DNA of 64,000 nt from Methanobacterium veterum (GCF_000745485.1 NZ_KN050693.1:597995-661994); one strand, 5' to 3'; positions 1 to 9,342 are shown, numbered from the stretch's first letter. The notes: generated from the sequence alone by a model not told the origin. Numbers and translations are program-made.

Positions 1-238
1 TTAAAGAAATTTCATTTGTTTTACATTAAATTTAATTAGAGTATGTATATTTTTTTAAATTAAGATTATTTTCTTTTTAATAGGGGTCTAATTCAATTTT
101 TTAAAAAGTTTCCTTAAAAATGGATTTTATAGGTATCGGTAATTAGTTTATATTTATACATAAAAAACATAATAATTAGTATTAATTATGCTTTAAATAG
201 TAAGCTTTAAAAATAAATTAAAATAAACTAATCTATGA

Positions 239-2053
239 ATGCTTAGTATAATAATCCCAACATACAATGAGGAGTGTTATCTCCCTAAATTACTTCAAAG
301 TATAAAAGATCAGAATTTCAAAGATTATGAAATTATTGTAGCGGATGCTAAATCCACGGATAAAACAAGAGAAATCGCAGAATCATTCGGATGTAAAGTT
401 GTAGATGGCGGATCTCCTGCTGTGGGTCGAAATAAAGGGGCTGAAGTAGCAGAAGGGGAATATTTATTGTTTCTGGATTCTGATGCAATATTAACAGAAG
501 GATATCTAGAATCTGCGTTAAATGAATTTATTGAAAATGATCTTGATATTGGTATAACTCAATTAGTTCCTATTAGTGATAGTAAGAAAGATAAAATATT
601 ACATGACTTTGCCAACTTCTTTATGAAACTTGTAGAGTCAATAAAGCCCCATGGTGCAGGCTGCTATGGAATTTTAACCAAGAAAGATATCCATGAGGAA
701 GCAGAAGGATTTAATGAATGTCTTGATTTTGGAGAAGACAGTGATTATATAGAACGGATAGGGAAAATACACTCTTTTAAGGTGCTAAGGGATCCTAAAC
801 TTCTTATATCTACAAGAAGGCTTGAAAAAGAAGGGCTTAAAAGCCTGGCGTTAATTTATGCAAAGAGTACCCTGTACGACTTCATGGGCAAGAAAATTAC
901 AGCCGGTGAATTAAACTATACCTTTGGACATTCCAAAGAAAAGAAAAAGAAGATACTTTATTCTGTATGTGGGGAAGGAATGGGCCATGCTATCCGAAGT
1001 TCAGTAATGATTAAACATCTGTTAAAGGAAAATGATGTGGTTATTTTTGCTGGAGGGAGAGCATTTAAATATCTTTCAGAAAAATTCGATGATGTATATT
1101 ATATAGAAGGGCCTAACACCGTTTACAGTGGAAATAATGCGCAGTATAAATCTACATTCTTTTCTGTAGTTAAAGACCTTCCAAAAAGTTTAAAATTTAA
1201 TATTAAACTGCTTTATAATATCGCCCGGGCTTTTAAACCGGATATTATAGTTTCTGATTTTGAGGCATTCTCCAACATTTTAAGTAAACTACTTGGAATA
1301 CCCCTTATTAGTCTTGATAATATACATGTTATTACTCAGTGTAAATTAGACCTCCCTGAACGGTATTTAAGTGAAAAGATAGTGGCTGGGGGAGTTATAC
1401 GTTTATTTATAAACAGGCCTAAGTGTTATTTAATTACAACATTTTTCTATCCTGAAATTAAAAATAAGGAGAAAGTAGAGTTATTCCCTCCTGTGCTTAG
1501 AGAAGAAATTTTAAATCTTAACCCTGTAAATGGTAACCATGTGCTTGTTTATCAAACAAGTGATTCTAATTTAGAGCTTATTTCTACATTAAAATCTATT
1601 AATGAAGAATTTGTAATTTATGGTTTTAATATGGAAAAAGAAGATGGAAATCTTCACTTCAGGAAATTTAATGAAAACCAGTTCTTCAAAGACTTTGAAT
1701 CGTGTAAAGCAGTGGTTTCTAATGGTGGATTTACTTTGATAAGTGAATCAATGTATCTTAAAAAGCCAATATTTTGTATTCCTGTAAAGAAACAGCCAGA
1801 ACAGACTGTTAATGCGATGTATATCGAAAAACTGGGCTATGGTGAATTCCATGAATTATTAACTAAAGAAAACTTTGAAAATTTCTTGGATAAGTTAGAT
1901 GTGTACCGTGAATCACTTAGTTCATTTAAACATGATAGAAATCAGGAAATTTTCCAGGCTTTAAATGACGCAATTGAAAAATATTCTAAGGAATATTCAC
2001 AAGCTACCTACAAAATTGTTAATTTAATAGAATCAAGAGAAAACGCAAAATAA
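239..2053 (+). CDS. Two-domain glycosyltransferase (GT2 plus MurG-like/GT28-type)
   Basis: Predicted to move sugars onto a surface glycan or lipid-linked precursor. Residues 1 to about 230 are a family-2 glycosyltransferase domain: the start MLSIIIPTYNEE, the metal-site region LFLDSDA and a later DFGEDSDYIER block are typical. From about residue 237 a second domain begins with ILYSVCGEGMGHAIRS and ends with a GGFTLISESMYLKKP block, the pattern of UDP-glycosyltransferases of the MurG/GT28 type with a glycine-rich N-loop and an acceptor/donor C-lobe. No signal peptide or membrane segment is seen, so it is probably cytosolic. ATG is the first in-frame start; no strong Shine-Dalgarno is visible. 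It stands alone with an AT-rich upstream region. The domain assignment is firm; acceptor and sugar are unknown. Confidence 0.85.
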   Translation: MLSIIIPTYNEECYLPKLLQSIKDQNFKDYEIIVADAKSTDKTREIAESFGCKVVDGGSPAVGRNKGAEVAEGEYLLFLDSDAILTEGYLESALNEFIENDLDIGITQLVPISDSKKDKILHDFANFFMKLVESIKPHGAGCYGILTKKDIHEEAEGFNECLDFGEDSDYIERIGKIHSFKVLRDPKLLISTRRLEKEGLKSLALIYAKSTLYDFMGKKITAGELNYTFGHSKEKKKKILYSVCGEGMGHAIRSSVMIKHLLKENDVVIFAGGRAFKYLSEKFDDVYYIEGPNTVYSGNNAQYKSTFFSVVKDLPKSLKFNIKLLYNIARAFKPDIIVSDFEAFSNILSKLLGIPLISLDNIHVITQCKLDLPERYLSEKIVAGGVIRLFINRPKCYLITTFFYPEIKNKEKVELFPPVLREEILNLNPVNGNHVLVYQTSDSNLELISTLKSINEEFVIYGFNMEKEDGNLHFRKFNENQFFKDFESCKAVVSNGGFTLISESMYLKKPIFCIPVKKQPEQTVNAMYIEKLGYGEFHELLTKENFENFLDKLDVYRESLSSFKHDRNQEIFQALNDAIEKYSKEYSQATYKIVNLIESRENAK

Positions 2054-2174
2054 AACTTTATTTTTAATTTTTTTCTTAAAAAATTTATCCTATTTATTAT
2101 TCGGAACTTATGGCAGTTTATTTATAAAACTTCAAATTATAAAATGAGTTACTTGAATAAAACACTTTCAGTAA

Positions 2175-3194
2175 ATGATTAAAATGAATGTAGAATACCG
2201 AGTAACATCCTTTTTAGAAGATATTGATGGGTGGAAGTTTGTATTAAACTCCTTACCTGATCTTATAGCTATTTTAAACCATAAATATGAGATTATATGG
2301 GCGAACACTGCTATGGCGGAGTGTTTAAATACTTCAACAGATTCATGTTTAGGAGTTAAATGTTTTGAGGCAATTCACGGTACTAAATTGCCTGTTGATA
2401 ACTGCCCCCATGCGAAAATGATAATGGATAATAAAGGGCATACTGAAGAAGTGTATGAACCTAATTTGGGCGGATATTTTATGGTTACTGCTGCTCCTAT
2501 AAAGGATAAATCTGGAAATACGCTTGGGAGCGTGCACATAGCGCGTGATATCACAGAACGTAAAATAATGGAAGATAAAATTAAAAATTCCCTTCAAGAG
2601 AAGGAAATGTTAATTAGAGAGACATATCATAGGGTAAAAAACAATTTAATGGTTATATCAAGCCTTCTTGATTTACAGGCAAGATATATTGAAGATATAG
2701 AAACGCAGAATATTTTCAGGGACAGTCAAAATCGTGCAAGATCCATGGCGTTAATTCACGAAAAACTTTACCAAACAACTGACCTTAAATGGATTAACTT
2801 TGCAAATTACATCAAAAAATTATCTATGGAACTTTTCGAAACATATTCTGGACAATCTAATAATATAAAAATTAATTTTGATTTAGAAAATCATGAACTG
2901 GATACTGAAACATCAATTCCATTAGGGCTTATAGTCAATGAACTTATATCAAACAGCCTGAAACATGCTTTTAAGGATGGTAGAAATGGTATTATCAAAA
3001 TAAAGTTCTACAAAGACAGTGAAAATTATGTATTGATAATTTCTGACAATGGAATCGGATTTCCAGAAGAGTTAGATTACAAAAAATCAGATTCTTTAGG
3101 TTTAAGAATTGTAAACAGCCTGGTAGATCAGATAATGGGTGAAATAAATATGGATAGAAGTCAAGGGACAGAATTCACCATAAAATTTCCATAA
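2175..3194 (+). CDS. PAS-domain sensor histidine kinase (HisKA_2 type)
   Basis: A cytosolic two-component sensor kinase. A PAS domain spans about residues 17-130 and ends in the usual DITERK linker. The dimerisation/phospho-acceptor helix is of the HisKA_2 class (RETYHRVKNN, acceptor His152). The ATPase domain has an N-box (NELISNSLKHAF), a G1 box (DNGIGFPEE) and a short G2-like SLGLRIV. There is no transmembrane segment, and the PAS domain carries scattered cysteines (ECLN, CLGVKC, CPH) that could bind metal or sense redox state; that is inference. No response regulator lies beside it, so it is an orphan kinase. Such kinases are abundant in Methanobacterium. A TATA-like TTTATAAAA lies about 45 nt upstream. 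Confidence 0.9.
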   Translation: MIKMNVEYRVTSFLEDIDGWKFVLNSLPDLIAILNHKYEIIWANTAMAECLNTSTDSCLGVKCFEAIHGTKLPVDNCPHAKMIMDNKGHTEEVYEPNLGGYFMVTAAPIKDKSGNTLGSVHIARDITERKIMEDKIKNSLQEKEMLIRETYHRVKNNLMVISSLLDLQARYIEDIETQNIFRDSQNRARSMALIHEKLYQTTDLKWINFANYIKKLSMELFETYSGQSNNIKINFDLENHELDTETSIPLGLIVNELISNSLKHAFKDGRNGIIKIKFYKDSENYVLIISDNGIGFPEELDYKKSDSLGLRIVNSLVDQIMGEINMDRSQGTEFTIKFP

Positions 3195-3407
3195 TTTGAG
3201 TTTTGATGAATTAACTTTATATAATGACTAATTTTGCTAGTTAATGTATCATAATCTTTTAAATGGTTGTATATTTTTATATATTAAATCTAATTTTTTT
3301 TCAATCTTTTATTATATTGTTTAAACTAATTTTAGAAGATTTAAACTGGATGAATTTCAAGATATTTCAAAATTTATAATTTTGGACTATTTGAAAGTTT
3401 TAGAAAG

Positions 3408-3417
3408 TTTTATATAT
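3408..3417 (+). promoter_or_regulatory. TATA box of the TetR-family gene
   Basis: TTTTATATAT lies about 30 nt before the palindromic operator, which places the expected archaeal transcription start (about 25 nt downstream) at the left edge of that operator. Confidence 0.5.
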
Positions 3418-3442
3418 TGAAATGTATTACTTTTATTTTAAC

Positions 3443-3459
3443 AAACCGACAGTCGGTTT
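3443..3459. promoter_or_regulatory. Palindromic TetR-type operator
   Basis: Perfect inverted repeat: arms AAACCGAC and GTCGGTTT around a single central A. It sits between the predicted transcription start and the Shine-Dalgarno (GGAG, 3464-3467) of the adjacent TetR-family gene. The form, 8-bp arms in an otherwise AT-rich leader, matches TetR-family operators, so autorepression is the likely reading. I saw no second copy in front of the downstream redox genes. Confidence 0.75.
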
Positions 3460-3473
3460 TTTGGAGAAATATA

Positions 3474-4067
3474 ATGACTAAAAAAGAATCCAAAGAAAAA
3501 CGTATTAATGATATTACTGATGCTGCCATGGAAATTTTCTTAAAAAAAGGTTATGAAAATACTACAATGGAATCAATTGCTAAAAAGGCAGGTATAAGTA
3601 AGGGAGGATTATATCACTACTTTAAAAGTAAGGATATGGTATTAGTATTTGTTAACCAGAAGATAAGTGAAAAATTAGAGGAAATAGCACATGGATCAAT
3701 GGAAATGCCGTCAGTTAAAGAAGGGCTGCTGTTTTATATAGAAAATTATCTCAGGTACTGGCTAGAACATCCTGTAGAAACTACTTTTCTCTTTCTGTCT
3801 ATTACTAAAATTTTAGACAATTCTGAGCTCTTAAAGTATTATCAGCAGTTTACTGGGGATTATATGAATTATATGGAAGAAGCTTTTAAGATGGGAGTTG
3901 AAACAGGCGAATTTGTTTCACACGATGCAAGAACTAGTGCAGTTACATTAGTAGCAGCACTAGATGGAATTATATGCTACATGGTCCTTGATGAACAGCT
4001 GAATCTTGAAGAAGTGGTAAAACGATTTGAAGAAAAATTTATAAAACCAATTGAAAAAGGAGCATAA
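3474..4067 (+). CDS. TetR/AcrR-family transcriptional regulator
   Basis: A DNA-binding repressor with an N-terminal TetR helix-turn-helix at about residues 10-55 (ITDAAMEIFLKKGYENTTMESIAKKAG is the conserved block, ending GLYHYFKSKD) and a variable helical ligand-binding C-terminus. I place the start at ATG 3474 (MTKKESKEKR), preceded by TTGGAGAAATATA. An upstream ATG at 3417 would run translation through the operator and lacks a ribosome site. The gene precedes a NapH-like ferredoxin and two flavodoxin-ferredoxin proteins on the same strand, which suggests but does not prove that these are targets. The ligand cannot be told from sequence. Confidence 0.9.
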   Translation: MTKKESKEKRINDITDAAMEIFLKKGYENTTMESIAKKAGISKGGLYHYFKSKDMVLVFVNQKISEKLEEIAHGSMEMPSVKEGLLFYIENYLRYWLEHPVETTFLFLSITKILDNSELLKYYQQFTGDYMNYMEEAFKMGVETGEFVSHDARTSAVTLVAALDGIICYMVLDEQLNLEEVVKRFEEKFIKPIEKGA

Positions 4068-4169
4068 TTGGTTTAAATTAATTAAATAATAATTAAAGGA
4101 ATATAATTACTTAATTAATAATATACGTCTTTAATAGATGTTATTATGATAAAATAATGGGGTTATTGT

Positions 4170-4907
4170 ATGAAAGATATAAAACAGAAAATTAGAAAAA
4201 CAACGTTGTTAATTTCATTTTTACTCTTCCCAGTTACCATGTTTTACTTTTCACCCTTTTTGATAATATGGGGAGCTTCCCTGGGGATAATTGCAGGCAG
4301 CTTTATAACTTTCACTGCTCTGTTCATTTTATCATTGTTCTTTGGTAGAGCATTCTGTGGATGGGCTTGTCCAACTGGGGGAGCTCAGGAATATTGCTTC
4401 TCAATAAATGATGGGAAAACAAGGGGTGGAAAATATAACTGGATTAAATATTTCCTCTTTGTACCATGGCTGGTTATTATTGCACTAATGGCCTTATTAG
4501 CAGGCGGTTTAACTAAAATTGATCCTTTCTTTATGACCAACAGCGGAGTTTCTATTTCAGAACCATTTATGTACATTATTTACTACGGCGTGCTGCTATC
4601 AACAATTACAGTCTCATTAATAGCGGGTAAAAGGGCTAGCTGTCACTATTTCTGCTTTATAGCTCCATTTATGATTATTGGGACAAAAATAAAGAATTTT
4701 TTTAAATGGCCTTCCCTTCACATTAAAGCTGATAAAGAGCTTTGCACTGAATGCAGGCTCTGTAGAAACTGTCCGATGAGTCTTGATGTGCAGCAAAAAG
4801 TGAAAGAAGGGGATATGCATGATTTTGAATGTATTTTATGCGGCCAATGTGTTGATTCCTGTCCAAAAGGGGCAATTAAATATTCTTTTGGTAGGCCTGA
4901 AAAATAA
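4170..4907 (+). CDS. NapH/CcoG-like polytopic membrane ferredoxin
   Basis: An integral-membrane electron carrier. Several hydrophobic segments fill residues 10-170. The motif FCGWACPTGG (Cys63, Cys67) is the hallmark of NapH/NosR/CcoG-type proteins. A cytosolic C-terminus carries two [4Fe-4S] ferredoxin motifs: CTECRLCRNCP (Cys192, 195, 198, 201) and CILCGQCVDSCP (Cys221, 224, 227, 231). The role is probably moving electrons between a membrane pool and a soluble partner. The next two genes encode flavodoxin-ferredoxin proteins on the same strand, about 100 nt downstream, and are plausible partners. The start ATG 4170 follows a GGGG Shine-Dalgarno-like run. The exact substrate is unknown. Confidence 0.85.
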   Translation: MKDIKQKIRKTTLLISFLLFPVTMFYFSPFLIIWGASLGIIAGSFITFTALFILSLFFGRAFCGWACPTGGAQEYCFSINDGKTRGGKYNWIKYFLFVPWLVIIALMALLAGGLTKIDPFFMTNSGVSISEPFMYIIYYGVLLSTITVSLIAGKRASCHYFCFIAPFMIIGTKIKNFFKWPSLHIKADKELCTECRLCRNCPMSLDVQQKVKEGDMHDFECILCGQCVDSCPKGAIKYSFGRPEK

Positions 4908-5007
4908 AATAGTGTAAATTAGATTTAAAGCGCGTTAAGGTATATGAATTAACAATGGAGTAATATAATCAATATTTAAAAGAATAAACTGGTGGGGGGT
5001 GTATAAT

Positions 5008-5796
5008 ATGAATTTAAAAAGAATAGATTTCTATTATTTCTCCGGAACTGGAAATACATTCCTTGTAGTTAAAAAAATGCAGGAAACTTTCAAAAAAAAT
5101 GGAATCGATGTTAATATGCACCGGATTGAAAACTCAGACCCTGAAAAAGTTAATTTGAATAATATGATTGGCCTGGGATTCCCTGTTGCTGAGCTTTCAA
5201 CCTATGAATTTGTATGGGAATTCATAAATTCATTATCTCAATCTGAAGGTACAGAAATATTTATGGTGGATACGCTTGGAGGTATTTCTGGAGGAGTAGT
5301 TGGGCATATGCGAGAAATCGTTAAAAAGAAAGGATATGTTCCAATTGGAGCAAAAGAAATCATCATGCCTGTTAATATTTTTTATATACAGGACGAGGAA
5401 ATAAATAAAGGTAAAGTCGAAAAAGGGCTTATTGAAGCTGAAGAATATGCTGCAGATATTATAAATGGAAAAGCTGAATGGGGTAAAATACCTGTAATTT
5501 CAGATGCATTGTATTATACATCTTTATTGGGTTTGAAAATTACTGAAACTCGATTAAACCAGAAATTATTATATTTGGCTGCAGATAAAGGAAAATGTAA
5601 CAAGTGTGGGACCTGTGCTAAATTGTGTCCCATTGCTAACATTAAGATGGGGGAGGATGGATATCCTGAAAATCTTATGCACTGTCAGTACTGTTTAAGG
5701 TGCACCTCTTTCTGTCCTAAAGATGCTATACCCTGCAAAATTAACTATAATGGGAAGACTTACCGGGCTGTTAAAGCAAATAAACTTTTAATTTAG
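5008..5796 (+). CDS. EFR1-type flavodoxin-ferredoxin fusion, copy 1
   Basis: A soluble redox protein. The N-terminus carries a flavodoxin FMN loop (FYYFSGTGNTF) and the C-terminus two [4Fe-4S] motifs (CNKCGTCAKLCP from Cys197, and CQYCLRCTSFCP). This arrangement defines the EFR1 family of anaerobes. The start is taken at ATG 5008, 8 nt after the strong GGTGGGGGG site; the GTG at 4999 lies inside that site. The neighbouring copy at 5835 is a clear paralogue of the same length, and a NapH-like membrane ferredoxin precedes both. Physiological donor and acceptor are unknown. Confidence 0.88.
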   Translation: MNLKRIDFYYFSGTGNTFLVVKKMQETFKKNGIDVNMHRIENSDPEKVNLNNMIGLGFPVAELSTYEFVWEFINSLSQSEGTEIFMVDTLGGISGGVVGHMREIVKKKGYVPIGAKEIIMPVNIFYIQDEEINKGKVEKGLIEAEEYAADIINGKAEWGKIPVISDALYYTSLLGLKITETRLNQKLLYLAADKGKCNKCGTCAKLCPIANIKMGEDGYPENLMHCQYCLRCTSFCPKDAIPCKINYNGKTYRAVKANKLLI

Positions 5797-5834
5797 CTGT
5801 GATTTATGTTACACTGTATTATGGGGGATAAATA

Positions 5835-6629
5835 ATGAAGGATATTGATTTTTATTTTTTCTCAGGGACAGGAAATACTCTGCTTGTAGTAAAGAAGATG
5901 CGCGATACTTTCGAAAAAAATGGTATAACTGTAAATTTGTACAAAATTGAAGAATCAAATCCTGATGAGGTTAATTTGGAGCATATGATAGGAATAGCGT
6001 TTCCTGTGGCAGTATTTTCAACTTATCCTTTAGTCTGGGATTTTATAGAGTCGTTGCCCCGTGCAGGTGGTACCAAAATTTTCATGGTTGACACCCTGGG
6101 GAGTACTTCTGGAGGAATTGTTGGTCCACTTCGAAAGATTGTCGCAGAGAATGGTTATAATCCAGTTGGGGCTGTGGAAATCCAGATGCCTTCCAACATA
6201 TTTTTTATACAGGATGAAAAAACTAACAAAGATAAAGTTCAAAAAGGGCTGGAAGCAGCTGAAAAATATGCATTAGATCTTGTAAATGGAAAAGCTGAAT
6301 GGGGACGTGTTCCAATTTTATCAGATGCTGTGAACTTATTTTCAAGGGGCGCTTTGAAGCTAACTGGAGTTGATTTACACCAGAAACTTTTCCTCTTTAA
6401 GGTGGATAAAGAAAAATGTAATAAATGTGGGATATGCGTGGGCCTCTGCCCCACCAGAAATATCATGATAACTGGTGGAAACTATCCTGTACATGGATTA
6501 AACTGTCAATACTGTTTAAGATGTACTTCCCTCTGCCCTAAACATGCTATTCCATGCAGTTTTAATTATAAAGGGAAAACATACAGCGCTGTTAAGGCAA
6601 AAGAATTTTTGAAGAGAAAGAATCTTTAA
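5835..6629 (+). CDS. EFR1-type flavodoxin-ferredoxin fusion, copy 2
   Basis: Tandem paralogue of the preceding gene, collinear throughout. Flavodoxin FMN loop FYFFSGTGNTL at the N-terminus and two [4Fe-4S] motifs at the C-terminus (CNKCGICVGLCP and CQYCLRCTSLCP). The ribosome site is GGGGG, seven bases before ATG. The 38-nt gap from copy 1 suggests co-transcription. All cluster cysteines are kept in both copies, so neither looks decayed. The two differ mostly in surface residues, which may reflect different partners; that is inference. Confidence 0.88.
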   Translation: MKDIDFYFFSGTGNTLLVVKKMRDTFEKNGITVNLYKIEESNPDEVNLEHMIGIAFPVAVFSTYPLVWDFIESLPRAGGTKIFMVDTLGSTSGGIVGPLRKIVAENGYNPVGAVEIQMPSNIFFIQDEKTNKDKVQKGLEAAEKYALDLVNGKAEWGRVPILSDAVNLFSRGALKLTGVDLHQKLFLFKVDKEKCNKCGICVGLCPTRNIMITGGNYPVHGLNCQYCLRCTSLCPKHAIPCSFNYKGKTYSAVKAKEFLKRKNL

Positions 6630-6712
6630 TTATTTATTGAATTAAATGATTTAAAACATTATTAAAAATTTGAATAAAGAAAAAAATTTCGAGAATTCAG
6701 TTTCGAATGTGA

Positions 6713-7897
6713 TCAAGCTACTGTAATTGGCACTTTATTTTTATTACAAATTTCTTTAATGTATTTTGAAGATAAGTAAAGGCTAGCTGCTATTTTTTTA
6801 GGATTTTTCTTAGATCCGATTCCATAAACTAATACACCTGTTACTTTATTTTCGCTGTTAACAACTGGCCCTCCGCTGTAACCTTCAGCTGTAACTGCAC
6901 TTGTTCTATAATAAATTGTACCTTGAGCATTAGGCTTTTTAGCCATCAAATGACCTGATGATATAAATGGGGTATAATTCAATGATTTTGAAGCTGAATG
7001 TTTGGTTTTATTATTTGTATTTAGCCGTGCTTCCATTTTTTTGCCAGGATATCCATATATAGAAATTTTTCCGCCTATTTTTGGATTCTTTGCACTGACT
7101 GTTAATGCAGGTAATTTCTTGCCTTTACCAGGGTCGACTTTTAGAAGAGCTATATCCTGATCTTTGTCACAGTCTCCAACATCAACTAAACGTGCTTTTA
7201 GAGAATTGTTGCTTCCATTGCCTTTTAATCCAAGACCTTTAATATAAATGCTTGATTTATATGTTTTTGTAGATATCCATCCATTTTTAATGAATTTAGA
7301 TGTAACATCTCCCATAACTTTTTCAGGATCATGGTTAGATGTATTTTTGAGGAATTTGGAACTTAATTTGGGATCCTTTCTTATATAATTTATTAAACCT
7401 ATCTCTTCTACATACCATTTTACATCGTTAGAATTCATTTTTTTAAGTTTATTTTCATTGTTTAACGTATTAGAATCACTTACCACATGAAATGCAGTTA
7501 TGATATAACCATTTTTAGTTACAATTGACCCTGATCCAGTACTGTATGGTTGATAATTAACTGTCACATTTACTTTCTTATGAGTAATGGGATTTTTAAC
7601 TGTAACTACTCCTGAAAAACCGCTTTCAATATAAACGGTTCCATTTTGAACAGCACTTACGTGTGAATTAGGGGATAAAGAGTTTGCAGAAACAGGATGG
7701 ACATTAACCATTGCAAAAATTCCAACCACTGCAACTATAAGTATCAATGCTTTGAGTAATATTGATGTTTTGTTTTTAAAATCAAATGATGGTAAAAAAT
7801 TTTTAGATAAAATATTTGACTTTTTAAGTCGGCCATTACATTTTTCGCAAAAATTTGCGCCTGTGGTATTTTTAAACCCACAGTTTGGGCAAATCAC
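6713..7897 (-). CDS. Membrane-anchored trypsin-like serine protease with N-terminal zinc ribbon
   Basis: Residues 1-25 form a zinc ribbon (CPNCGF...CEKCNG). A single membrane helix follows at about 45-65 (ILLKALILIVAVVGIFAM), then a trypsin-fold (S1/DegP-like) protease domain. The catalytic triad is visible: His137 in ITAFHVVS, an Asp in the DQDIALLKVD block and Ser341 in GYSGGPVV. The protease therefore probably lies outside the membrane with the zinc ribbon in the cytosol. There is no PDZ domain. A paralogue without the ribbon is encoded at 9877-10887 on the same strand, and both genes carry a matching element about 165-205 nt upstream. Substrate unknown; surface-protein quality control or processing are possible roles. 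Confidence 0.85.
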   Translation of the reverse strand: MICPNCGFKNTTGANFCEKCNGRLKKSNILSKNFLPSFDFKNKTSILLKALILIVAVVGIFAMVNVHPVSANSLSPNSHVSAVQNGTVYIESGFSGVVTVKNPITHKKVNVTVNYQPYSTGSGSIVTKNGYIITAFHVVSDSNTLNNENKLKKMNSNDVKWYVEEIGLINYIRKDPKLSSKFLKNTSNHDPEKVMGDVTSKFIKNGWISTKTYKSSIYIKGLGLKGNGSNNSLKARLVDVGDCDKDQDIALLKVDPGKGKKLPALTVSAKNPKIGGKISIYGYPGKKMEARLNTNNKTKHSASKSLNYTPFISSGHLMAKKPNAQGTIYYRTSAVTAEGYSGGPVVNSENKVTGVLVYGIGSKKNPKKIAASLYLSSKYIKEICNKNKVPITVA

Positions 7898-8101
7898 TGT
7901 TACACCTCTTAATTATTCTGGATTGATAAAAAGAACATTAAACTGCATGTAATGTTAGAATAAATTACTTTGAAATTCTAAACGATTATCTGCAATATTT
8001 TAATCTTCCGCGCTCTTTTATATCCTAAAACCAGAAAATAAACCACATAACATAATTATATGTATGTATGCAGTATTCCGCTTAATTAAACCGCTTTTAT
8101 G

Positions 8102-8137
8102 TCATGATAACCATTTTTCAAAAATAGTATTTCAAGA
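8102..8137 (-). promoter_or_regulatory. Bipartite element upstream of protease gene, copy 1
   Basis: On the plus strand: TCATGATAACCATTTTT, nine variable bases, TATTTCAAGA. The same 36-nt arrangement, with one mismatch in 27 fixed positions, recurs at 11051-11086 upstream of the paralogous protease. It lies 205 nt before the protease ATG. The conserved spacing suggests a protein-binding or promoter-proximal element. The rest of the 803-nt gap is AT-rich with no other gene seen. Confidence 0.5.
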
Positions 8138-8615
8138 CAACCCTAATAATCTCATATCACATATAAATATTTCGCTATATTTTCCAAAAATAAACTTAAT
8201 TAATGCTTATTTTATCAAAAAAAGACAGTAGAGAAAGTTTTCTTTCAAATTGTTATTGAGTTTCCATAATTTATTATTATTTTTGATTATGCCCTTACGA
8301 TTAAACCTTAATTTTAAAAATATTAAATGATTTTAGCTATTTTGGAGGAGATATATTTCTTCTAGATAAAAACATATGGCATGATAATTTACTTTTTGGT
8401 AAAAAATGTAATTTTCAGTTTTTTTTATGTTGAATAAATCCAAATTATGTATTACTTTTGTAAAATAAGTTTAATACGTTATTTTTCACTGTATTTTAAG
8501 AAAATAAATATGAAAAGCGTCATAAATATAGTAAATGACATCTGTTAGGTAAGTGTATTTATTGTTTATATACCTTAAATTCAGTTAATTAGTAAATATA
8601 TAAAAATTGGGACTT

Positions 8616-8642
8616 ATTTAAATGATGGACCATCATTTAAAT
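8616..8642. promoter_or_regulatory. 27-nt palindromic operator upstream of helical-repeat gene
   Basis: Perfect inverted repeat with 13-nt arms (left arm ATTTAAATGATGG) around one central A. A TATA-like TATATAAAAA lies about 20 nt upstream, so the palindrome covers the expected transcription start. It is followed by an unusually long leader of about 80 nt. A repressor site is the simplest reading; no regulator gene is adjacent. Confidence 0.6.
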
Positions 8643-8721
8643 TTGTATATATTTGTAATTAATTAAAGAGGACTAATAAATAAATTTTTTTAAATATAAA
8701 TTGCTAAAAAGGGGTTTTAGT

Positions 8722-9342
8722 GTGTCAAAATATAATTTAGATAAAAAAGATGCTGATATCAAAAAATTAGCCGAAAAAGCGCTAAATGATAAAGTGTTAT
8801 TACATGAACTACTTAAAGGGGCTGTATCTAAGGATAACACTACTCGATCTAATAGTTTTAATGTACTTCAGGTTATAAGTGCAGAAAAACCAGAAATTCT
8901 TTATCCTCAGTGGGATTATTTCCATAAAATGCTCATAAGTAAAAATAATTACCATAAATACATTGCTATTTATATTCTGGCAGACCTTACCAAGGTAGAT
9001 AAAGAAAATAAATTTGAAGACATTTTCGATGAATATTACGGAATCCTTGCAGGGGATAAGATCATGACAGCTTCTCATGTGGCTCTTAATTCCAGTAAAA
9101 TAGCACTGAACAAGCCAGAACTCCAATCAAAAATACTTGACATGCTTTTGGATATAGACAACATTCATCAGGGCCGGCAGAATGAGCTGCTTAAGTCTTA
9201 TGTCATAGAAGCACTTAGAAAAATGTATCCTGAGATTAAGGATAAAGAGAGGGTATCAAAGTTCATTGAGGCTCAATTGGATAGTTCAAGCCCTAAAACA
9301 AGAGATTTAGCGGCATGTTTCCTGGACAGATGCACATGGTAA
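8722..9342 (+). CDS. Helical-repeat (HEAT-like) hypothetical protein
   Basis: A soluble all-helical protein of about 206 residues. Leucine-rich amphipathic helices of 30-40 residue periodicity (for example [15 protein letters not shown] and [17 protein letters not shown]) resemble HEAT/armadillo repeats, suggesting protein-protein interaction; no catalytic motif is seen. The start is GTG 8722, seven bases after GGGG at 8711-8714; the TTG at 8701 lies upstream of that site. The gene is preceded by a 27-nt palindrome likely to control it. No functional partner is evident. HEAT assignment is by pattern only. Confidence 0.6.
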   Translation: MSKYNLDKKDADIKKLAEKALNDKVLLHELLKGAVSKDNTTRSNSFNVLQVISAEKPEILYPQWDYFHKMLISKNNYHKYIAIYILADLTKVDKENKFEDIFDEYYGILAGDKIMTASHVALNSSKIALNKPELQSKILDMLLDIDNIHQGRQNELLKSYVIEALRKMYPEIKDKERVSKFIEAQLDSSSPKTRDLAACFLDRCTW

